Below, one piece after another: positions 35,092 to 46,602 of a stretch of 64,000 nt of DNA. Positions within the stretch are counted from its first letter, which is position 1. The number at the start of each line of letters is the position of its first letter. The notes beneath the pieces were generated by a model that made no database searches, was not told the origin of the DNA, and worked only from the letters and a program-made list of their open reading frames with translations. The position numbers and the translations under genes were made by a program. The DNA lies in contig NZ_JANEYT010000012.1 in assembly GCF_024357955.1 (NCBI RefSeq), forward strand, positions 35,441 to 99,440, read 5' to 3'. This DNA is from Photobacterium pectinilyticum. Its GTDB lineage: Bacteria; Pseudomonadota; Gammaproteobacteria; Enterobacterales; Vibrionaceae.

Positions 35092-37103
35092 CCATCCTGC
35101 CAGCGCCTGATAAGGCGTTGGCAACCCAACTTCGCATGCAATTCAAGTTGTTGCCCGGTAGGGCTTGCCAAATCCCATTGCCCTTTCAATGAGGCGTCTA
35201 TGTCTTTGCCCTTGATAGTGAGCGGCGCTATCGTGAGGCGGCCCCGATCACTGCGGATTTTGAGCGGGGTAATGGCCAGCGAGGTTTTCTTTTCCGTGTC
35301 ATCTGTTGGTTTTTCACTTTGGCTGCCCGTTATCGTAGGCTCTGCGGTTGCGGATATACTCTCCTGTGCAGCGGGTGGGTGCCAGGCCTGCAGAAAAGTG
35401 GTTGAGCCCTGGTTGACCTCGCTGTCGCGGAATGTCGCCCGGAGCTCGCCATTCAGGCTATGGGCAAGACCGGTATAGTGCTGGCCGAGTCCCTGTAGGG
35501 CGGCGGTGGCATCTATGCGACCGGCCGCTGGCCATGGCAGGGATAACCACTGTGGCAAAATATTGGCAGGCAGACTATCGCCTTGCAGTGCTGCGTGCCA
35601 AGGCAAGCCTTCTTGATTTAGATCCCATTGCCCTGTTGCCTCTAGCAATCCCCCTTTGAATGGTAGGAAGGCTTGCTCCAGCTGCCACTGGCCTTGTTCA
35701 CTGCGCATCTCGACAAGCGGTTCTTGCAGGTCAATGGTATTGAGACTCGCTTGCCTTGCTGTTGCGGATAGGCTGCCATGCCATAGGTTGAAATAGGGCT
35801 GCTGGCGGATCAGCAGATCGCGACCGTTGACGTTAAGCCCATTGATATACCAAGGTGTATTGCTGTCGGCGGCGGTTAGCTGGGCATAACCGATGTTCAG
35901 TGTATCGATGCGAATCTGCTTGAAGGGCGAAACGGCCTGTACCAATTGTCCGGCCCAGTCGGCAGGCAGGAACCATTTGATCCCTTTGCTAGTAAGGTTG
36001 TCTAGCCGCAGAGCATCTGGGGTAAAGCGGCCGCTTGCACGCCAATACCCTTCTAGCGCGTTGACTGCGACACCGTTGAGAGCAACGGTGCCGGGTGTGA
36101 AGCTCAAATCAAGTAGGGGATCGGTAAATGGCCGTTGGTGCCAGCTACCGCTCTCGGCATTGAAAGATAACCAGGCATCCTCTTGTGAGTAAACGGTGCC
36201 GGGCCAATGCCAGTTGGTCAGGGATAAATTAGCATGATTAAGGCTCAGCGATGGCAGCTCGATACTGCTGTCGAGAATATCAGCCCGGCGTACTGTCGCC
36301 TGCCAGCCTTGCGAGGCCAGCGCATAGGCTTGTTGCTGGATTTCATTGGTGAGCTTGAAATCTTGTAGCTGCAGCCCGGAGAGGGTGAGTTGATGGATAT
36401 CCACGGAGCGTTTGTCGAGGGCTGCATCAAACTGGCCATTGATGTTGGCATTCTGCCAGTCGAAAGAGAAAGCATTGAGTGTCCACTGATTGTTTCGGTG
36501 GCTTCCATCAAGTAGGGGCTGCTGGATCTGCCATTGCTGCCAGCGGGCGCTGTCGGCTGCCAGCTGGAAATTACCATCGAATTGTTGCCACCAAGGGGCC
36601 GGATTGCTGGGCTGATAATGCCACTGGTCGAGTTGAAGTTCGCCCTGCTTGAGCCTTAACGAGGGTGTTGATACGTTCAGGTGACTGATCGCGAGCCGGT
36701 GGCTGCGTAATTCGGGCAGTGCAAAGGTGCTTGCTTCCATCGCTTCTGGTGCGAGGTCGGATAGCTGCTTGGCGAAAACAACGGGTTCGTCAACCAGTAT
36801 GCTATCAAATTGCCACTGCAGTTGGAGCAGTGAGCTTGGGTTGAACCAAACAGAAAGCCGGTTGGCGGTTATTGGCGGTTGACCGTCTGTGATAGTCAGT
36901 GCGGGGCGTTGTAAGGTCAGGTGCCACGGATCGCGGATATGATAGCGGATGTCGTCAAGGGCCAAGGTATAGGGTGTAAATCGGTTGACGGCTTGGGTGA
37001 TCATCGGCGTCGCATACCGGGTATGTAGCAGGGCCAGCACGATGGTGATCCCCAGTGCGATAAGTACAGCAAGGGTGGCGATGATCTTCCCGATAAAACG
37101 CAT
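35046..37103 (-). CDS. AsmA-family protein
   Basis: A 685-residue protein with a single N-terminal membrane anchor (RFIGKIIATLAVLIALGITI) and a long periplasmic beta-rich region with repeated WxLxxxxF-type strands. The C-terminal AsmA-like part includes LNGELRATFRDSEVNQG and RSDRGRLTIAPLTIKGKDI. AsmA-like proteins are repeating-beta-groove proteins thought to carry phospholipids between membranes. Start chosen at 37103, where GGGAG lies five bases upstream. The 3' end overlaps fabY by 46 bases tail to tail. Confidence 0.85.
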   Translation of the reverse strand: MRFIGKIIATLAVLIALGITIVLALLHTRYATPMITQAVNRFTPYTLALDDIRYHIRDPWHLTLQRPALTITDGQPPITANRLSVWFNPSSLLQLQWQFDSILVDEPVVFAKQLSDLAPEAMEASTFALPELRSHRLAISHLNVSTPSLRLKQGELQLDQWHYQPSNPAPWWQQFDGNFQLAADSARWQQWQIQQPLLDGSHRNNQWTLNAFSFDWQNANINGQFDAALDKRSVDIHQLTLSGLQLQDFKLTNEIQQQAYALASQGWQATVRRADILDSSIELPSLSLNHANLSLTNWHWPGTVYSQEDAWLSFNAESGSWHQRPFTDPLLDLSFTPGTVALNGVAVNALEGYWRASGRFTPDALRLDNLTSKGIKWFLPADWAGQLVQAVSPFKQIRIDTLNIGYAQLTAADSNTPWYINGLNVNGRDLLIRQQPYFNLWHGSLSATARQASLNTIDLQEPLVEMRSEQGQWQLEQAFLPFKGGLLEATGQWDLNQEGLPWHAALQGDSLPANILPQWLSLPWPAAGRIDATAALQGLGQHYTGLAHSLNGELRATFRDSEVNQGSTTFLQAWHPPAAQESISATAEPTITGSQSEKPTDDTEKKTSLAITPLKIRSDRGRLTIAPLTIKGKDIDASLKGQWDLASPTGQQLELHAKLGCQRLIRRWQDGQQTVSVSTCVGNNM

Positions 37104-37229
37104 ATTGGCTCCCAGCACGCTATAGATCTGAATATGCCTTCAGTGCAAAAATACTGATGGTTATGATTATTAGGCGGTAATTTCACCAAGGCTGCAAGGG
37201 TTGGGCGGGAAAACTGGCGTTTAATTAAC

Positions 37230-37256
37230 GAAAAAGCCCCTCGTGTGAGGGGCTTA
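37230..37256 (-). terminator. pckA terminator
   Basis: Minus-strand AAGCCCCTC and GAGGGGCTT with a four-base loop are followed by TTTTC. Confidence 0.88.
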
Positions 37257-37274
37257 GAACTGTATGGCTAGCGA

Positions 37275-38906
37275 TTAGTCTAGCTGAGGTCCAGCTGCGA
37301 CCAGAGCGGCACCTTCGGTATTGTCGGTGTATTTCTCAAAGTTGTTAATGAAACGCTCAGCCAAGTCTTTCGCCTTGCTTTCCCACTGCAGAGGATCGGT
37401 GTAAGTCTCGCGAGGGTCAAGGATTTCTGGGTCGACATGTGGCAGCGATGTTGGTACTTCCAAGTTGAAGATTGGGATATTCTTCATTTCTGCGCTGTCG
37501 ATAGAGCCATCAAGGATAGCATCAATGATGGCACGGGTGTCTTGGATAGAAATACGCTTGCCAGAACCGTTCCAGCCAGTATTTACCAGGTAGGCTTCTG
37601 CGCCTGCTGCTTCCATACGCTTAACCAGTACTTCTGCATACTTAGTTGGGTGTAGCGTTAGGAACGCGTTACCGAAACATGCTGAGAAAGTTGGCGTTGG
37701 CTCGGTGATACCACGCTCAGTACCGGCGAGTTTAGCGGTGAAGCCAGACAGGAAGTGGTACTTGGTTTGTTCTGGTGTCAACTTGGACACTGGAGGTAAT
37801 ACGCCGAACGCATCAGCCGATAGGAAGATCACCTTGTTAGCATGGCCGCCTTTAGATACTGGCTTAACGATATTTTCAATGTGGTAAATCGGGTAAGAAA
37901 CGCGGGTATTTTCTGTTTTCGAGTTGTCATCGAAATCAATCGCACCATCGCTGCGTACAGTGACGTTTTCTAGTAGTGCGTCACGACGAATAGCATTGTA
38001 GATGTCAGGCTCGGCTTCTTTCGATAGGTTGATAGTCTTCGCGTAGCAACCACCTTCGAAGTTAAACACGCCGTTATCATCCCAGCCGTGCTCATCATCA
38101 CCAATCAGGGCGCGCTTAGGATCGGTAGATAGGGTGGTTTTACCTGTACCTGACAGGCCAAAGAAGACTGCCACATCACCGTCTGCACCCATATTGGCAG
38201 AACAGTGCATTGATGCGATGTCACGAAGCGGTAGGAAGTAGTTCATCATTGCGAACATACCTTTCTTCATTTCACCGCCGTACCAAGTACCGCCGATAAG
38301 CTGCATTTTTTCCGTGAGGTTGAACACCGTGAAGTTTTCGGAGTTCATTTCGTGCTCTTCCCATTTCTGGTTAGTGCACTTGGCACCGTTCATGACCACG
38401 AAGTCAGGCTCGAAAGATTCCAGCTCTTCTTCTGTCGGACGGATGAACATGTTTTTCACGAAGTGAGCCTGCCAAGCAACCTCGGTGATGATACGAATAC
38501 ACAGGCGAGTATCTGGGTTGGTACCACAGAAGCCGTCAATCACGAACAGGCGCTTGCCAGATAGCTGGCCTGTCACTAGCTCTTTCAGATCGTTCCATGC
38601 TTCAACACCAATGCTCTTATTATCGTTTTTGCCTTGGTCTGCCCACCACATGGTATCGCGGGTGGTGTCATCTTTAACAATGAATTTATCTTTAGGGGAA
38701 CGGCCAGTGAAAATGCCGGTATCAACCGCGACGGCACCTAGCTCGGTAACGATACCTTTTTCGTATCCCTCCAGGCTTGGCTTGGTCTCTTCTTCAAACA
38801 AAACTTCGTAGCTTGGGTTGCGAACGATTTCCGCAACATTATTGATACCGTATTGAGATAAATCTAGCGTTTTTGCAACCTTTTTCTCGACGTTCATGAC
38901 AGTCAT
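37275..38906 (-). CDS. pckA: Phosphoenolpyruvate carboxykinase (ATP)
   Basis: A 543-residue enzyme. Motifs: [12 protein letters not shown], the PEPCK-specific [14 protein letters not shown]-loop near residue 245, [20 protein letters not shown] and the adenine-binding region ([17 protein letters not shown]). It converts oxaloacetate to phosphoenolpyruvate in gluconeogenesis. The frame is open to 38954, but AAGGAG lies six bases before the ATG at 38906 ([12 protein letters not shown]). Probably carbon-source controlled; a half-good CRP-like TGTGA lies far upstream near 39057. Confidence 0.98.
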   Translation of the reverse strand: MTVMNVEKKVAKTLDLSQYGINNVAEIVRNPSYEVLFEEETKPSLEGYEKGIVTELGAVAVDTGIFTGRSPKDKFIVKDDTTRDTMWWADQGKNDNKSIGVEAWNDLKELVTGQLSGKRLFVIDGFCGTNPDTRLCIRIITEVAWQAHFVKNMFIRPTEEELESFEPDFVVMNGAKCTNQKWEEHEMNSENFTVFNLTEKMQLIGGTWYGGEMKKGMFAMMNYFLPLRDIASMHCSANMGADGDVAVFFGLSGTGKTTLSTDPKRALIGDDEHGWDDNGVFNFEGGCYAKTINLSKEAEPDIYNAIRRDALLENVTVRSDGAIDFDDNSKTENTRVSYPIYHIENIVKPVSKGGHANKVIFLSADAFGVLPPVSKLTPEQTKYHFLSGFTAKLAGTERGITEPTPTFSACFGNAFLTLHPTKYAEVLVKRMEAAGAEAYLVNTGWNGSGKRISIQDTRAIIDAILDGSIDSAEMKNIPIFNLEVPTSLPHVDPEILDPRETYTDPLQWESKAKDLAERFINNFEKYTDNTEGAALVAAGPQLD

Positions 38907-38989
38907 AGGTGCTCCTTGGGTAAGATGTTGTTTAACTGTTGACCATGCTAGCAACCCTAAAGGGGTAATTCAGGGAGGTTTATCAAAAA

Positions 38990-39008
38990 TTAACCATTAA
39001 AAGGTTAA
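38990..39008. promoter_or_regulatory. Inverted repeat upstream of pckA
   Basis: TTAACC and GGTTAA flank seven A/T bases, about 85 bases before the pckA start. It looks like an operator; the regulator is unknown. The rest of 38907-39160 is AT-rich with no gene that I can support. Confidence 0.4.
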
Positions 39009-39162
39009 AATTAAGTAAAATTCTTTAATTTATTGTGGGTGGTAATTTTATCGTTATGTGAAGCGTTTAATCTAGCCCCTGTGGTTTAATACTTTTTCTG
39101 AAAAAAGCGAGGCTTAGCATGTTGCTTGCTTACAAAATAAACAGCTAAAGTGTGGGTTAGGT

Positions 39163-39192
39163 AAAAAAAAAGCCGGACAATGTCCGGCTTTT
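39163..39192 (-). terminator. hslO terminator
   Basis: Minus-strand AAAAGCCGGACA and TGTCCGGCTTTT (sharing a short loop) are followed by a further T-run, 34 bases after the hslO stop. Confidence 0.88.
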
Positions 39193-39226
39193 GTAATTCA
39201 GTTTCAGTCTTTTTTAAACTGAATAA

Positions 39227-40105
39227 TTAATGCACCTGGTTGCTGTTGCCTGTCGCCGCCTGTTCGAATAGGGCTGCCACATCAACACTGTCGAAGTCAT
39301 AACTGGTACCGCAGTAGTCACAGTGCAGGGAAACCTTGCCTTCTTCGGTAATGATGCGTTCTACTTCAGCACGCTCGATTGAGCAGATTGCAGAGGCACT
39401 GCGCTCACGTGAACAACCACACTGGAAAATCACGTCTTGTGGGTCGAATAGCTTAACTGTTTCCTGGTGGTACAGGCGGTATAGGACATCTTGCGCTTCT
39501 AGGCTGAACAGTTCTTCGTTTTTCACGGTTTCCGTCAGCTGCTCAAGGTGATCGAAGTCACCTTCATGGCCTTGGCCGTCCGGCAGGATCTGCAGCAGCA
39601 TACCCGCTGCTTTGGCATTGCCTTCATGTTCGCCAGTGCGCAGCCAAATACGGGTTTTCAGTTGCTCGGAGTTGGCGAAGTAACCTTCTAGGCAAGAAGC
39701 TAGGCTGTCGCCTTCTAGGCCAACTACGCCTTGGTAGCGCTCGCCTTTGGTTGGGGTAATGGTGATCACCATGTGGCCTTTGCCCATCAGGTCATGGATA
39801 GTGCCTTCGGTAGGTATGTCACCGTCCCAGCGAGCAACACCACGTAGTTTCTGATCATGGTCACCGTTGATCACTGCCAGTTTTACCGGGCCGTCACCTT
39901 GTAGCTGGACAGTGATTGAACCTTCGAATTTTAGCGTGGCAGTTAGCAGGCTTGTGGCAACCAGCAGTTCACCCAACAGGGTCTGAACAGGGGCCGGGTA
40001 GTCCTTGCTGGAAATGATCTGTTGGTAAGTATCGCCCAACTGAACCAGTTCACCACGTACTGATACACCGTCAAACAGGTAACGGTATAGACTATCTTTT
40101 GTCAT
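39227..40105 (-). CDS. hslO: Hsp33, redox-regulated chaperone
   Basis: A 292-residue protein, the standard length. The N-terminal domain begins [20 protein letters not shown]. The C-terminal zinc/redox switch has the two cysteine pairs QCGCSRERS and [11 protein letters not shown]. Oxidation of these cysteines with heat unfolding turns on holdase activity. hslR is 94 bases upstream in the same direction, as in E. coli. Confidence 0.98.
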   Translation of the reverse strand: MTKDSLYRYLFDGVSVRGELVQLGDTYQQIISSKDYPAPVQTLLGELLVATSLLTATLKFEGSITVQLQGDGPVKLAVINGDHDQKLRGVARWDGDIPTEGTIHDLMGKGHMVITITPTKGERYQGVVGLEGDSLASCLEGYFANSEQLKTRIWLRTGEHEGNAKAAGMLLQILPDGQGHEGDFDHLEQLTETVKNEELFSLEAQDVLYRLYHQETVKLFDPQDVIFQCGCSRERSASAICSIERAEVERIITEEGKVSLHCDYCGTSYDFDSVDVAALFEQAATGNSNQVH

Positions 40106-40199
40106 TAGCTTGATTTCTCCAGCAGGTATCTAATTGACCAATTTTGGTATTGAACGTCAACATAACGAAACTTTTCTGCGCTACACTGAACTAATACCG

Positions 40200-40610
40200 T
40201 TAATCGGAATGACTTTTAAACTTAATTATATCGCGACGCTGCTTTTTATCAGGACGCTTTTCAGGACTCGGGCTGCCGTAGGCATGGAGGCGACGCATTT
40301 TAGCGTGCTCTTCGCGTAATTTTACGCTTTCCGCTGTTTCCCGATAGAGAGTTTGAGCTTCAGGCGCACCGCGGCGGGTGCCTGAGAGTTTCTCTATGAT
40401 AATGGTTTTGTCTTCATTACCTTGGCGCACACGGATCTCTGCACCTATTTCAACCAGTTTACTTGGCTTGGACCGTTGGCCGTTATATTGCACTTTTCCG
40501 CCATCGACCATGGTTCGGGCAATAGAACGGGTTTTGTAAAAACGTGCCGCCCATAACCACTTATCAAGACGGACCTGAAAGTTGTCTGAATGCGATGTTT
40601 GCTGGCCCAC
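40200..40610 (-). CDS. hslR: Hsp15, ribosome-associated heat-shock protein (S4 domain)
   Basis: About 136 residues. The S4 RNA-binding domain (VRLDKWLWAARFYKTRSIAR, GGKVQYNGQRSKPSKLVEIG) is followed by the basic C-terminus RPDKKQRRDIIKFK. It binds 50S subunits carrying a stalled nascent chain and recycles them. The longest frame starts at 40649, but AAGGAG lies six bases before a GTG at 40610, and homologs have only a short extension before VRLDKWLW, so I chose the GTG. Confidence 0.92.
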   Translation of the reverse strand: MGQQTSHSDNFQVRLDKWLWAARFYKTRSIARTMVDGGKVQYNGQRSKPSKLVEIGAEIRVRQGNEDKTIIIEKLSGTRRGAPEAQTLYRETAESVKLREEHAKMRRLHAYGSPSPEKRPDKKQRRDIIKFKSHSD

Positions 40611-40895
40611 AGCATGCTCCTTAACCCGAAAGGGCGCTAAAAGTACCATATTGACGACAGAGCGTCAGCAGGCATTGAGAGTTAATAAATGGTGATATGG
40701 GATCGGGATTTCAACAACAATCTGGGAATAAATCACATAAAATAGATAGTCTATTGATAGTAGGAGAAACTTTCTCGGCTCACTTTGATAAACTAAGTCA
40801 GATAATTATACGATTTAACCAAGAAGTAATATGTTTTCCTATTACATTTTGATATAACGCGCTAGTTTTTATTTCCGCAGGATGATGGATTTTTC

Positions 40896-41801
40896 ATGGT
40901 AACAGCAAATTGGTTAGGGACCCTGCAGTCCAATAGTAGGATCTCAATCTCTTCATTGGCCCGCCTCCTTACTTGGACGCTGGTTGTGATGCTCGCCTGG
41001 GTGATTGGCCGAATGGTTTGGTTGGCCTTGCAGCCAACGCCATCTCCCGCCACCTGGCAGGCATCGACTGTCGCTGTATCGTCCAGCGCTGGTAATGATC
41101 GTGGCGAAATCACCAAAGTATTGAACATGAACCTGTTCGGGCGCTATCAGGAAAGTGCTGCTCCGGTCGTGGAACGTAAGCAACCGGTGAAGCAGGATGC
41201 GCCACAGACCCGCCTTAGTTTGACCCTTGTCGGTCTGGTTGCCAGCTCAAACCCGCAAACTGCCCTGGCGGTTATCACCCACCGCGGTAAACAAAATACC
41301 TATGGCTTGAACGAAGCGATAGAAGGCACCCGTGCTACCCTTCAGGCCGTCTATCCAGACCGGGTGATTATCCGCAACAGCGGACGTGATGAAACACTGA
41401 TGCTCGATGGTGTCGATTTCAATAAACCTTCCCAGAATACGGCAAGAACTCGTCCACCAGAGCCCCGGGCTCCCCAAGAACCGGAGCCAACGTCTGATTT
41501 GAGCCGTATCAAACAAGAAATTCTTGAGAAACCACAAACATTATTTAGCTATATTCGCCTGTCCCAAGTGAAACGGGATGGCGAGTTGGTGGGGTACCGG
41601 GTTAACCCCGGGAAAGAGCGGGCGTTGTTCGACGCCGTGGGCCTGAAGGCCAATGATCTGGCCGTGAGTCTCAACGGCAATGATCTGACTGATGCTGCAG
41701 TGATGGCGAAATTGTGGACCGAATTGTCGAGTGCCTCCGATTTTACCTTGACCGTCGAGCGAGAAGGTCAGTTACACGATATTTATATTGAGCTGCAATA
41801 G
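40896..41801 (+). CDS. gspC: Type II secretion protein GspC (EpsC)
   Basis: A 301-residue inner-membrane protein: short cytoplasmic head, one membrane helix (residues 27-47), periplasmic homology region (LNMNLFGRYQ, then LTLVGLVASSNPQTALAVI) and a C-terminal PDZ domain (RVNPGKERALFDAVGLKAND). It links the inner-membrane platform to the secretin GspD. First gene of a twelve-gene operon, gspC-N, that fits the vibrio eps locus. The 285-base region upstream carries the promoter, not resolved by eye. Confidence 0.95.
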   Translation: MVTANWLGTLQSNSRISISSLARLLTWTLVVMLAWVIGRMVWLALQPTPSPATWQASTVAVSSSAGNDRGEITKVLNMNLFGRYQESAAPVVERKQPVKQDAPQTRLSLTLVGLVASSNPQTALAVITHRGKQNTYGLNEAIEGTRATLQAVYPDRVIIRNSGRDETLMLDGVDFNKPSQNTARTRPPEPRAPQEPEPTSDLSRIKQEILEKPQTLFSYIRLSQVKRDGELVGYRVNPGKERALFDAVGLKANDLAVSLNGNDLTDAAVMAKLWTELSSASDFTLTVEREGQLHDIYIELQ

Positions 41802-41839
41802 TAGCCCAAAGCGAACATGCGATAGCGCAGGAGTTTTTT

Positions 41840-43858
41840 GTGAAAAAATGGATGGGTAAAAGTGCCCTCTGGTTATTAAGCAGCTTAATGTGCAGCTCTG
41901 CATTGGCGAGCGAGTTTAGTGCCAGCTTCAAAGGAACAGACATTCAGGAATTTATTAACATCGTCGGGCGGAACCTGCAGAAAACTATCATCGTGGATCC
42001 AGCGGTGCGTGGTCAGGTCAATGTTCGCAGTTATGATTTGCTCAATGATGAGCAGTACTACCAGTTTTTCCTGAATGTACTCGAAGTCTATGGCTTTGCC
42101 GTGGTCGAAATGGACAACGGTGTGCTTAAGGTCGTCCGTGATAAAGACGCCAAGATTTCAGCTATCCCTGTGGTCGGTGATAACAGCAATATTACTGGCG
42201 ATCAGGTCGTTACGCGCGTGATTGCCGTGCGCAATGTGTCGGTACGTGAACTGTCGCCACTGTTGCGCCAGCTTAACGATAACGCAGGCGCCGGTAACGT
42301 GGTGCACTATGATCCGGCCAATATCATCATGATCACGGGTCGTGCGGCAACCGTGAACCGCTTGGCGGAAATCATCGAGCGGGTTGACCGGGCCGGTGAT
42401 AAAGAGATCGATGTGGTCGAGTTGCGTAATGCCTCGGCGGCGGAAATGGTACGCATCGTAGACGCGTTGAACAAAACGGCTGACGCGAAATCTACCCCTG
42501 AATTCCTGCAGCCTAAGTTAGTTGCTGATGATCGTACTAACTCGGTTCTGCTATCGGGTGACCCGCAGGTGCGTGATCGGCTTCGTCGCCTGATCCGCCA
42601 GCTGGACGTAGAGATGGCCTCGTCGGGCAACAACCGGGTGGTGTACCTGAAGTATGCCAATGCCGCAGAGATGGTTGATGTCCTTAAGGGGGTATCAGAT
42701 AACCTGCAGGCAGAGAAACAGGGCAATGCGAGTGCCACGTCAAGCAGCAACTCCCAAGTCATGATTTCGGCCCACGTTGATACCAACTCGCTGATTTTGA
42801 CCGCGCCGCCAGATATCATGCGCGCACTGGAAAATATCATTGCCCAGCTCGATATCCGCCGCGCCCAGGTACTGATCGAAGCCATGATTGTCGAGCTTGC
42901 CGAAGGCGACGGGGTGAACTTCGGTGTTCAGTGGGGTACCACTGACGGTGGCGTGGTGCAGTTTGGTAACTCAGGCGTACCAATTTCCCAGTACGCAATT
43001 GGTCTGGAAGAAGCTCAAAGCTCGACCCGTACCGAAACTTATCTTGATGCCAATGGTATTGAGCAGACCCGTACTATTGAAGAAGATGGTGACTTCAGCA
43101 CCTTAGCTTCCGTGCTTGGTGGGGTAAATGGTGCGGCGCTAGGTATCGTGATGGGTGACTGGACTATGCTGGTCAATGCCGTTGCCTCAGATCGTAACTC
43201 CAATATTTTGTCATCGCCGAGTATCACCGTAATGGACAATGGCGAAGCGTCGTTTATTGTCGGTGAGGAAGTCCCGGTTGTGACTGGCTCGACCTCGAGC
43301 TCGAACAATGATAACCCGTTCCAGACTGTTGAGCGTAAGGAAGTGGGTATCAAGCTGAATGTGACACCTCAGATCAATGAAGGGGACTCGGTCCAGCTGA
43401 AAATCGAGCAGGAAGTGTCTAACGTGCTGGGGGCTGATGGTGCTGTCGATGTGCGTTTCTCCAAGCGGCAGCTCACTACCAACGTATTGATCCAAGACGG
43501 TCAGATGCTGGCGCTGGGTGGCCTTATTCAAGAGCAGACCAATGAGAGTGAGCAGAAGATCCCTCTATTGGGTGATATTCCGATCCTCGGCCACTTATTC
43601 AAATCGACCAATACCACTACGGCCAAGACTAACCTGATGGTGTTTATCAAACCAACGATTATCCGCGACGGGGTGACGGCAGATGGTATTACCCAGCGTA
43701 AGTACAATTACATCCGTGCCGAGCAGTTATACAAAGCGGATCAGGGCTTGCGTCTGATGCCGAACGCTGAACTTCCGGTACTGCCTAAATATGGTGAAGA
43801 CATTTCGTTGCCGCCAGAGGTCCGCGCCTTTGTTGCCCAGTTGGAGGGCAAACAGTAA
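41840..43858 (+). CDS. gspD: Type II secretion outer-membrane secretin GspD (EpsD)
   Basis: A 672-residue protein starting with GTG (CAGGAG upstream). After a signal peptide (to ALAS) come the N0 domain ([20 protein letters not shown]), repeated N1-N3 domains ([20 protein letters not shown] and similar) and the secretin core with the Val-rich beta region ([20 protein letters not shown]) and [15 protein letters not shown] [16 protein letters not shown]. Fifteen copies make the exit channel. The stop overlaps the gspE start (TAATG). Confidence 0.98.
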   Translation: MKKWMGKSALWLLSSLMCSSALASEFSASFKGTDIQEFINIVGRNLQKTIIVDPAVRGQVNVRSYDLLNDEQYYQFFLNVLEVYGFAVVEMDNGVLKVVRDKDAKISAIPVVGDNSNITGDQVVTRVIAVRNVSVRELSPLLRQLNDNAGAGNVVHYDPANIIMITGRAATVNRLAEIIERVDRAGDKEIDVVELRNASAAEMVRIVDALNKTADAKSTPEFLQPKLVADDRTNSVLLSGDPQVRDRLRRLIRQLDVEMASSGNNRVVYLKYANAAEMVDVLKGVSDNLQAEKQGNASATSSSNSQVMISAHVDTNSLILTAPPDIMRALENIIAQLDIRRAQVLIEAMIVELAEGDGVNFGVQWGTTDGGVVQFGNSGVPISQYAIGLEEAQSSTRTETYLDANGIEQTRTIEEDGDFSTLASVLGGVNGAALGIVMGDWTMLVNAVASDRNSNILSSPSITVMDNGEASFIVGEEVPVVTGSTSSSNNDNPFQTVERKEVGIKLNVTPQINEGDSVQLKIEQEVSNVLGADGAVDVRFSKRQLTTNVLIQDGQMLALGGLIQEQTNESEQKIPLLGDIPILGHLFKSTNTTTAKTNLMVFIKPTIIRDGVTADGITQRKYNYIRAEQLYKADQGLRLMPNAELPVLPKYGEDISLPPEVRAFVAQLEGKQ

Positions 43859-45360
43859 TGCATGATTTGAGCCAGGAACAGGATAAGCAGCCGCTGTTCC
43901 GGCTGCCTTTCTCTTTTGCCAAGCGCCACCGGGTGGTGCTTGAAGTATTGGATCAGGATGTTGCGCTGTATTACAGCGGCCAGATCTCTGGTTCGGTACT
44001 GGCGGAAATCCGTCGGGTGGCAGGTGGCAGTTTTGTTCTGCATCCATTGGAAGACAAGGCATTTGAGCTTAAGTTGACCGAAGCGTATCAGCGTGACTCC
44101 TCCGAAGCCCGCCAGTTGATGGAAGATCTGGGTTCGGATAGCGATGACTTCTTCGCGTTGGCCGAAGAGTTACCTGAAACAGAGGATTTACTGGAGTCGG
44201 AAGACGACGCACCTATCATCAAGCTGATCAATGCCATGCTGGCCGAAGCGATCAAAGAAGCTGCGTCGGATATCCATATCGAAACCTTCGAGAAAGTCCT
44301 GTCGATCCGCTTCCGGGTTGATGGCGTACTGCGTGAAGTGTTACAGCCGAGCCGTAAGCTGGCGCCGCTGCTGGTATCGCGTATCAAGGTTATGGCCCGT
44401 CTGGATATTGCTGAAAAGCGGGTCCCGCAGGATGGCCGTATTTCGCTGCGGATCGGTGGTCGTGCGGTGGATGTGCGTGTATCAACTATGCCGTCTTCTC
44501 ACGGTGAGCGGGTGGTACTGCGTTTGCTTGACAAGAATGCGACCCGGTTGGATCTCTACAGCTTGGGGATGACCGAAGCTAACCATGCTAACTTCCGTCA
44601 TCTCATTGAACGTCCGCACGGCATTATTCTGGTGACCGGCCCGACAGGTTCGGGTAAGTCGACCACCTTGTATGCTGGCCTGCAGGAACTTAACGGCAAA
44701 GAGCGCAATATCTTGACGGTTGAAGACCCGATTGAATTTGATATCGACGGCATTGGTCAGACCCAGGTCAATCCGAAAGTGGACATGACATTTGCCCGTG
44801 GCTTGCGTGCTATCTTGCGTCAGGATCCTGATGTGGTGATGGTTGGTGAGATCCGTGACCTCGAAACCGCATCTATTGCGGTGCAGGCGTCATTGACCGG
44901 TCACATGGTAATGTCAACCTTGCACACCAATACCGCCGTGGGTGCTATTACCCGATTGCGTGATATGGGAATTGAGCCTTTCTTGGTGTCCTCTTCCCTG
45001 CTTGGGGTACTGGCCCAGCGCTTGGTCCGGACTCTTTGCCCTACCTGCCGTGAACCGTATGATGCCGATACCGAACAGAAGAAGCTGTTTGGCCTTTCGG
45101 CAGAAGAGAGTCTGACCCTCTACCATGCCAAAGGTTGTGAGGCCTGTAACAACAAAGGGTACCGTGGTCGAACCGGTATTCATGAATTGTTGATGATCGA
45201 TGATTCAGTACAGGAGCTGATCCACGGTGAAGCCGGTGAGATGGCAATTGAAAAAGCTATACGGGCCCATACACCAAGTATTCGCGATGATGGTTTGTCC
45301 AAAGTAAAAGTCGGTATTACTACCCTTGAGGAAGTGATGCGGGTTACCAAGGAGGGCTAA
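43858..45360 (+). CDS. gspE: Type II secretion ATPase GspE (EpsE)
   Basis: A 500-residue cytoplasmic ATPase. Asp box region [12 protein letters not shown], Walker [16 protein letters not shown] near residue 264, the His box and Walker [17 protein letters not shown] are present. The tetracysteine zinc module ([10 protein letters not shown] and [11 protein letters not shown]) is complete. It powers pseudopilus assembly with GspL. Confidence 0.99.
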   Translation: MHDLSQEQDKQPLFRLPFSFAKRHRVVLEVLDQDVALYYSGQISGSVLAEIRRVAGGSFVLHPLEDKAFELKLTEAYQRDSSEARQLMEDLGSDSDDFFALAEELPETEDLLESEDDAPIIKLINAMLAEAIKEAASDIHIETFEKVLSIRFRVDGVLREVLQPSRKLAPLLVSRIKVMARLDIAEKRVPQDGRISLRIGGRAVDVRVSTMPSSHGERVVLRLLDKNATRLDLYSLGMTEANHANFRHLIERPHGIILVTGPTGSGKSTTLYAGLQELNGKERNILTVEDPIEFDIDGIGQTQVNPKVDMTFARGLRAILRQDPDVVMVGEIRDLETASIAVQASLTGHMVMSTLHTNTAVGAITRLRDMGIEPFLVSSSLLGVLAQRLVRTLCPTCREPYDADTEQKKLFGLSAEESLTLYHAKGCEACNNKGYRGRTGIHELLMIDDSVQELIHGEAGEMAIEKAIRAHTPSIRDDGLSKVKVGITTLEEVMRVTKEG

Positions 45361-45363
45361 CTA

Positions 45364-46584
45364 ATGGCGGCGTTTGAGTACAAAGCCCTGGACGCCAAAG
45401 GGCGTCAGAAGAAAGGGGTCCTCGAAGCGGATACGGCGCGGCAAATTCGCCAGCAGCTCCGTGAGCAGGGGATGATCCCGGTTGAGGTCGTACAGACCCG
45501 CGAGCGCGAGAAGAAAAAATCCAGTGGCGGTTTTCAATTGCGTCGGGGGATCAGTACCAATGAACTGTCACTGATCACTCGTCAGTTGGCGACCTTGGTA
45601 CAGGCGTCGATGCCCCTTGAGGAGTGTCTAAAGGCGGTGGCAGAGCAGAGCGAAAAGCCACGGCTGAAAAATATGCTGCTGGCCATACGTTCCCGGGTGG
45701 TCGAGGGGTATACCCTCTCAGATTCACTGGCGGAATATCCGCACATCTTTGACCAGCTGTTTCGTGCCATGGTAGCTGCAGGTGAGAAATCTGGCCATTT
45801 GGATACGGTGTTGAACCGTTTGGCGGATTACACCGAAAACCGTCAGAAAATGCGCAGTAAACTGCAGCAGGCGATGATTTACCCAACCATGCTGACCTTG
45901 ATCGCGATTGCCGTGGTGGCCTTTTTGCTGGCAACCGTGGTACCGAAGATTGTTGATCAGTTTGTCCAGATGGGCCAGCAACTGCCAACCATTACCGAAA
46001 TTTTGCTGGCGGCCAGTGACTTTGTTCAGAACTGGGGGTTGGTGGTATTGCTGGTCATTGCTGTGGTGGTGATCTTGCTTAAGATGGCCCTCAAGCGGCC
46101 GGACTTCCGGCTTAAATGGGACCGCTGGGTCATGCGCTTGCCGGTAATCGGCAAGGTTGCCCGGGGCTTAAGCACATCTCGCTTTGCCCGGACATTGTCT
46201 ATTTGTACCTCGAGTGCCATCCCGTTGCTGGAAGGTATGAAGGTGGCGTCGGATGTAATGACTAACACCTGGGTCAATCAGCAGATCCGCGAGGCCGCGG
46301 ACAAGGTGCGTGAAGGCTCGAGCCTGCGGGTCTCGTTGGAGCAGACCAAAATATTTCCCCCTATGATGCTGCATATGATAGCCAGTGGTGAGCGCAGTGG
46401 TGAACTCGAGCAGATGCTCACCCGTGCTGCTGACAACCAGGACCGGGACTTCGAGTCGCTGGTGAATATGGCGCTGGGGATTTTTGAACCCTTATTGATC
46501 GTCGCGATGGCTGGCATCGTGATGTTTATTGTTATTGCTACCCTTATGCCGATCATTGCTTTGAACAACATGGTCGGAATGTAA
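45364..46584 (+). CDS. gspF: Type II secretion platform protein GspF (EpsF)
   Basis: A 406-residue polytopic inner-membrane protein. It starts AAFEYKALDAKGRQKKGVLE, has the repeated T2SF domains (LATLVQASMPLEECLKAVAE and LSICTSSAIPLLEGM) and three membrane segments, with the C-terminal ALGIFEPLLIVAMAGIVMFI. Three bases separate it from gspE. Confidence 0.98.
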   Translation: MAAFEYKALDAKGRQKKGVLEADTARQIRQQLREQGMIPVEVVQTREREKKKSSGGFQLRRGISTNELSLITRQLATLVQASMPLEECLKAVAEQSEKPRLKNMLLAIRSRVVEGYTLSDSLAEYPHIFDQLFRAMVAAGEKSGHLDTVLNRLADYTENRQKMRSKLQQAMIYPTMLTLIAIAVVAFLLATVVPKIVDQFVQMGQQLPTITEILLAASDFVQNWGLVVLLVIAVVVILLKMALKRPDFRLKWDRWVMRLPVIGKVARGLSTSRFARTLSICTSSAIPLLEGMKVASDVMTNTWVNQQIREAADKVREGSSLRVSLEQTKIFPPMMLHMIASGERSGELEQMLTRAADNQDRDFESLVNMALGIFEPLLIVAMAGIVMFIVIATLMPIIALNNMVGM

Positions 46585-46602
46585 TTTTTGGAGGTTTTCT
46601 CA

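Noticed and set aside
39056..39071. CRP site upstream of pckA
   Set aside because: Only the TGTGA half fits; the second half-site TCACA is absent, and it is 150 bases from the gene.
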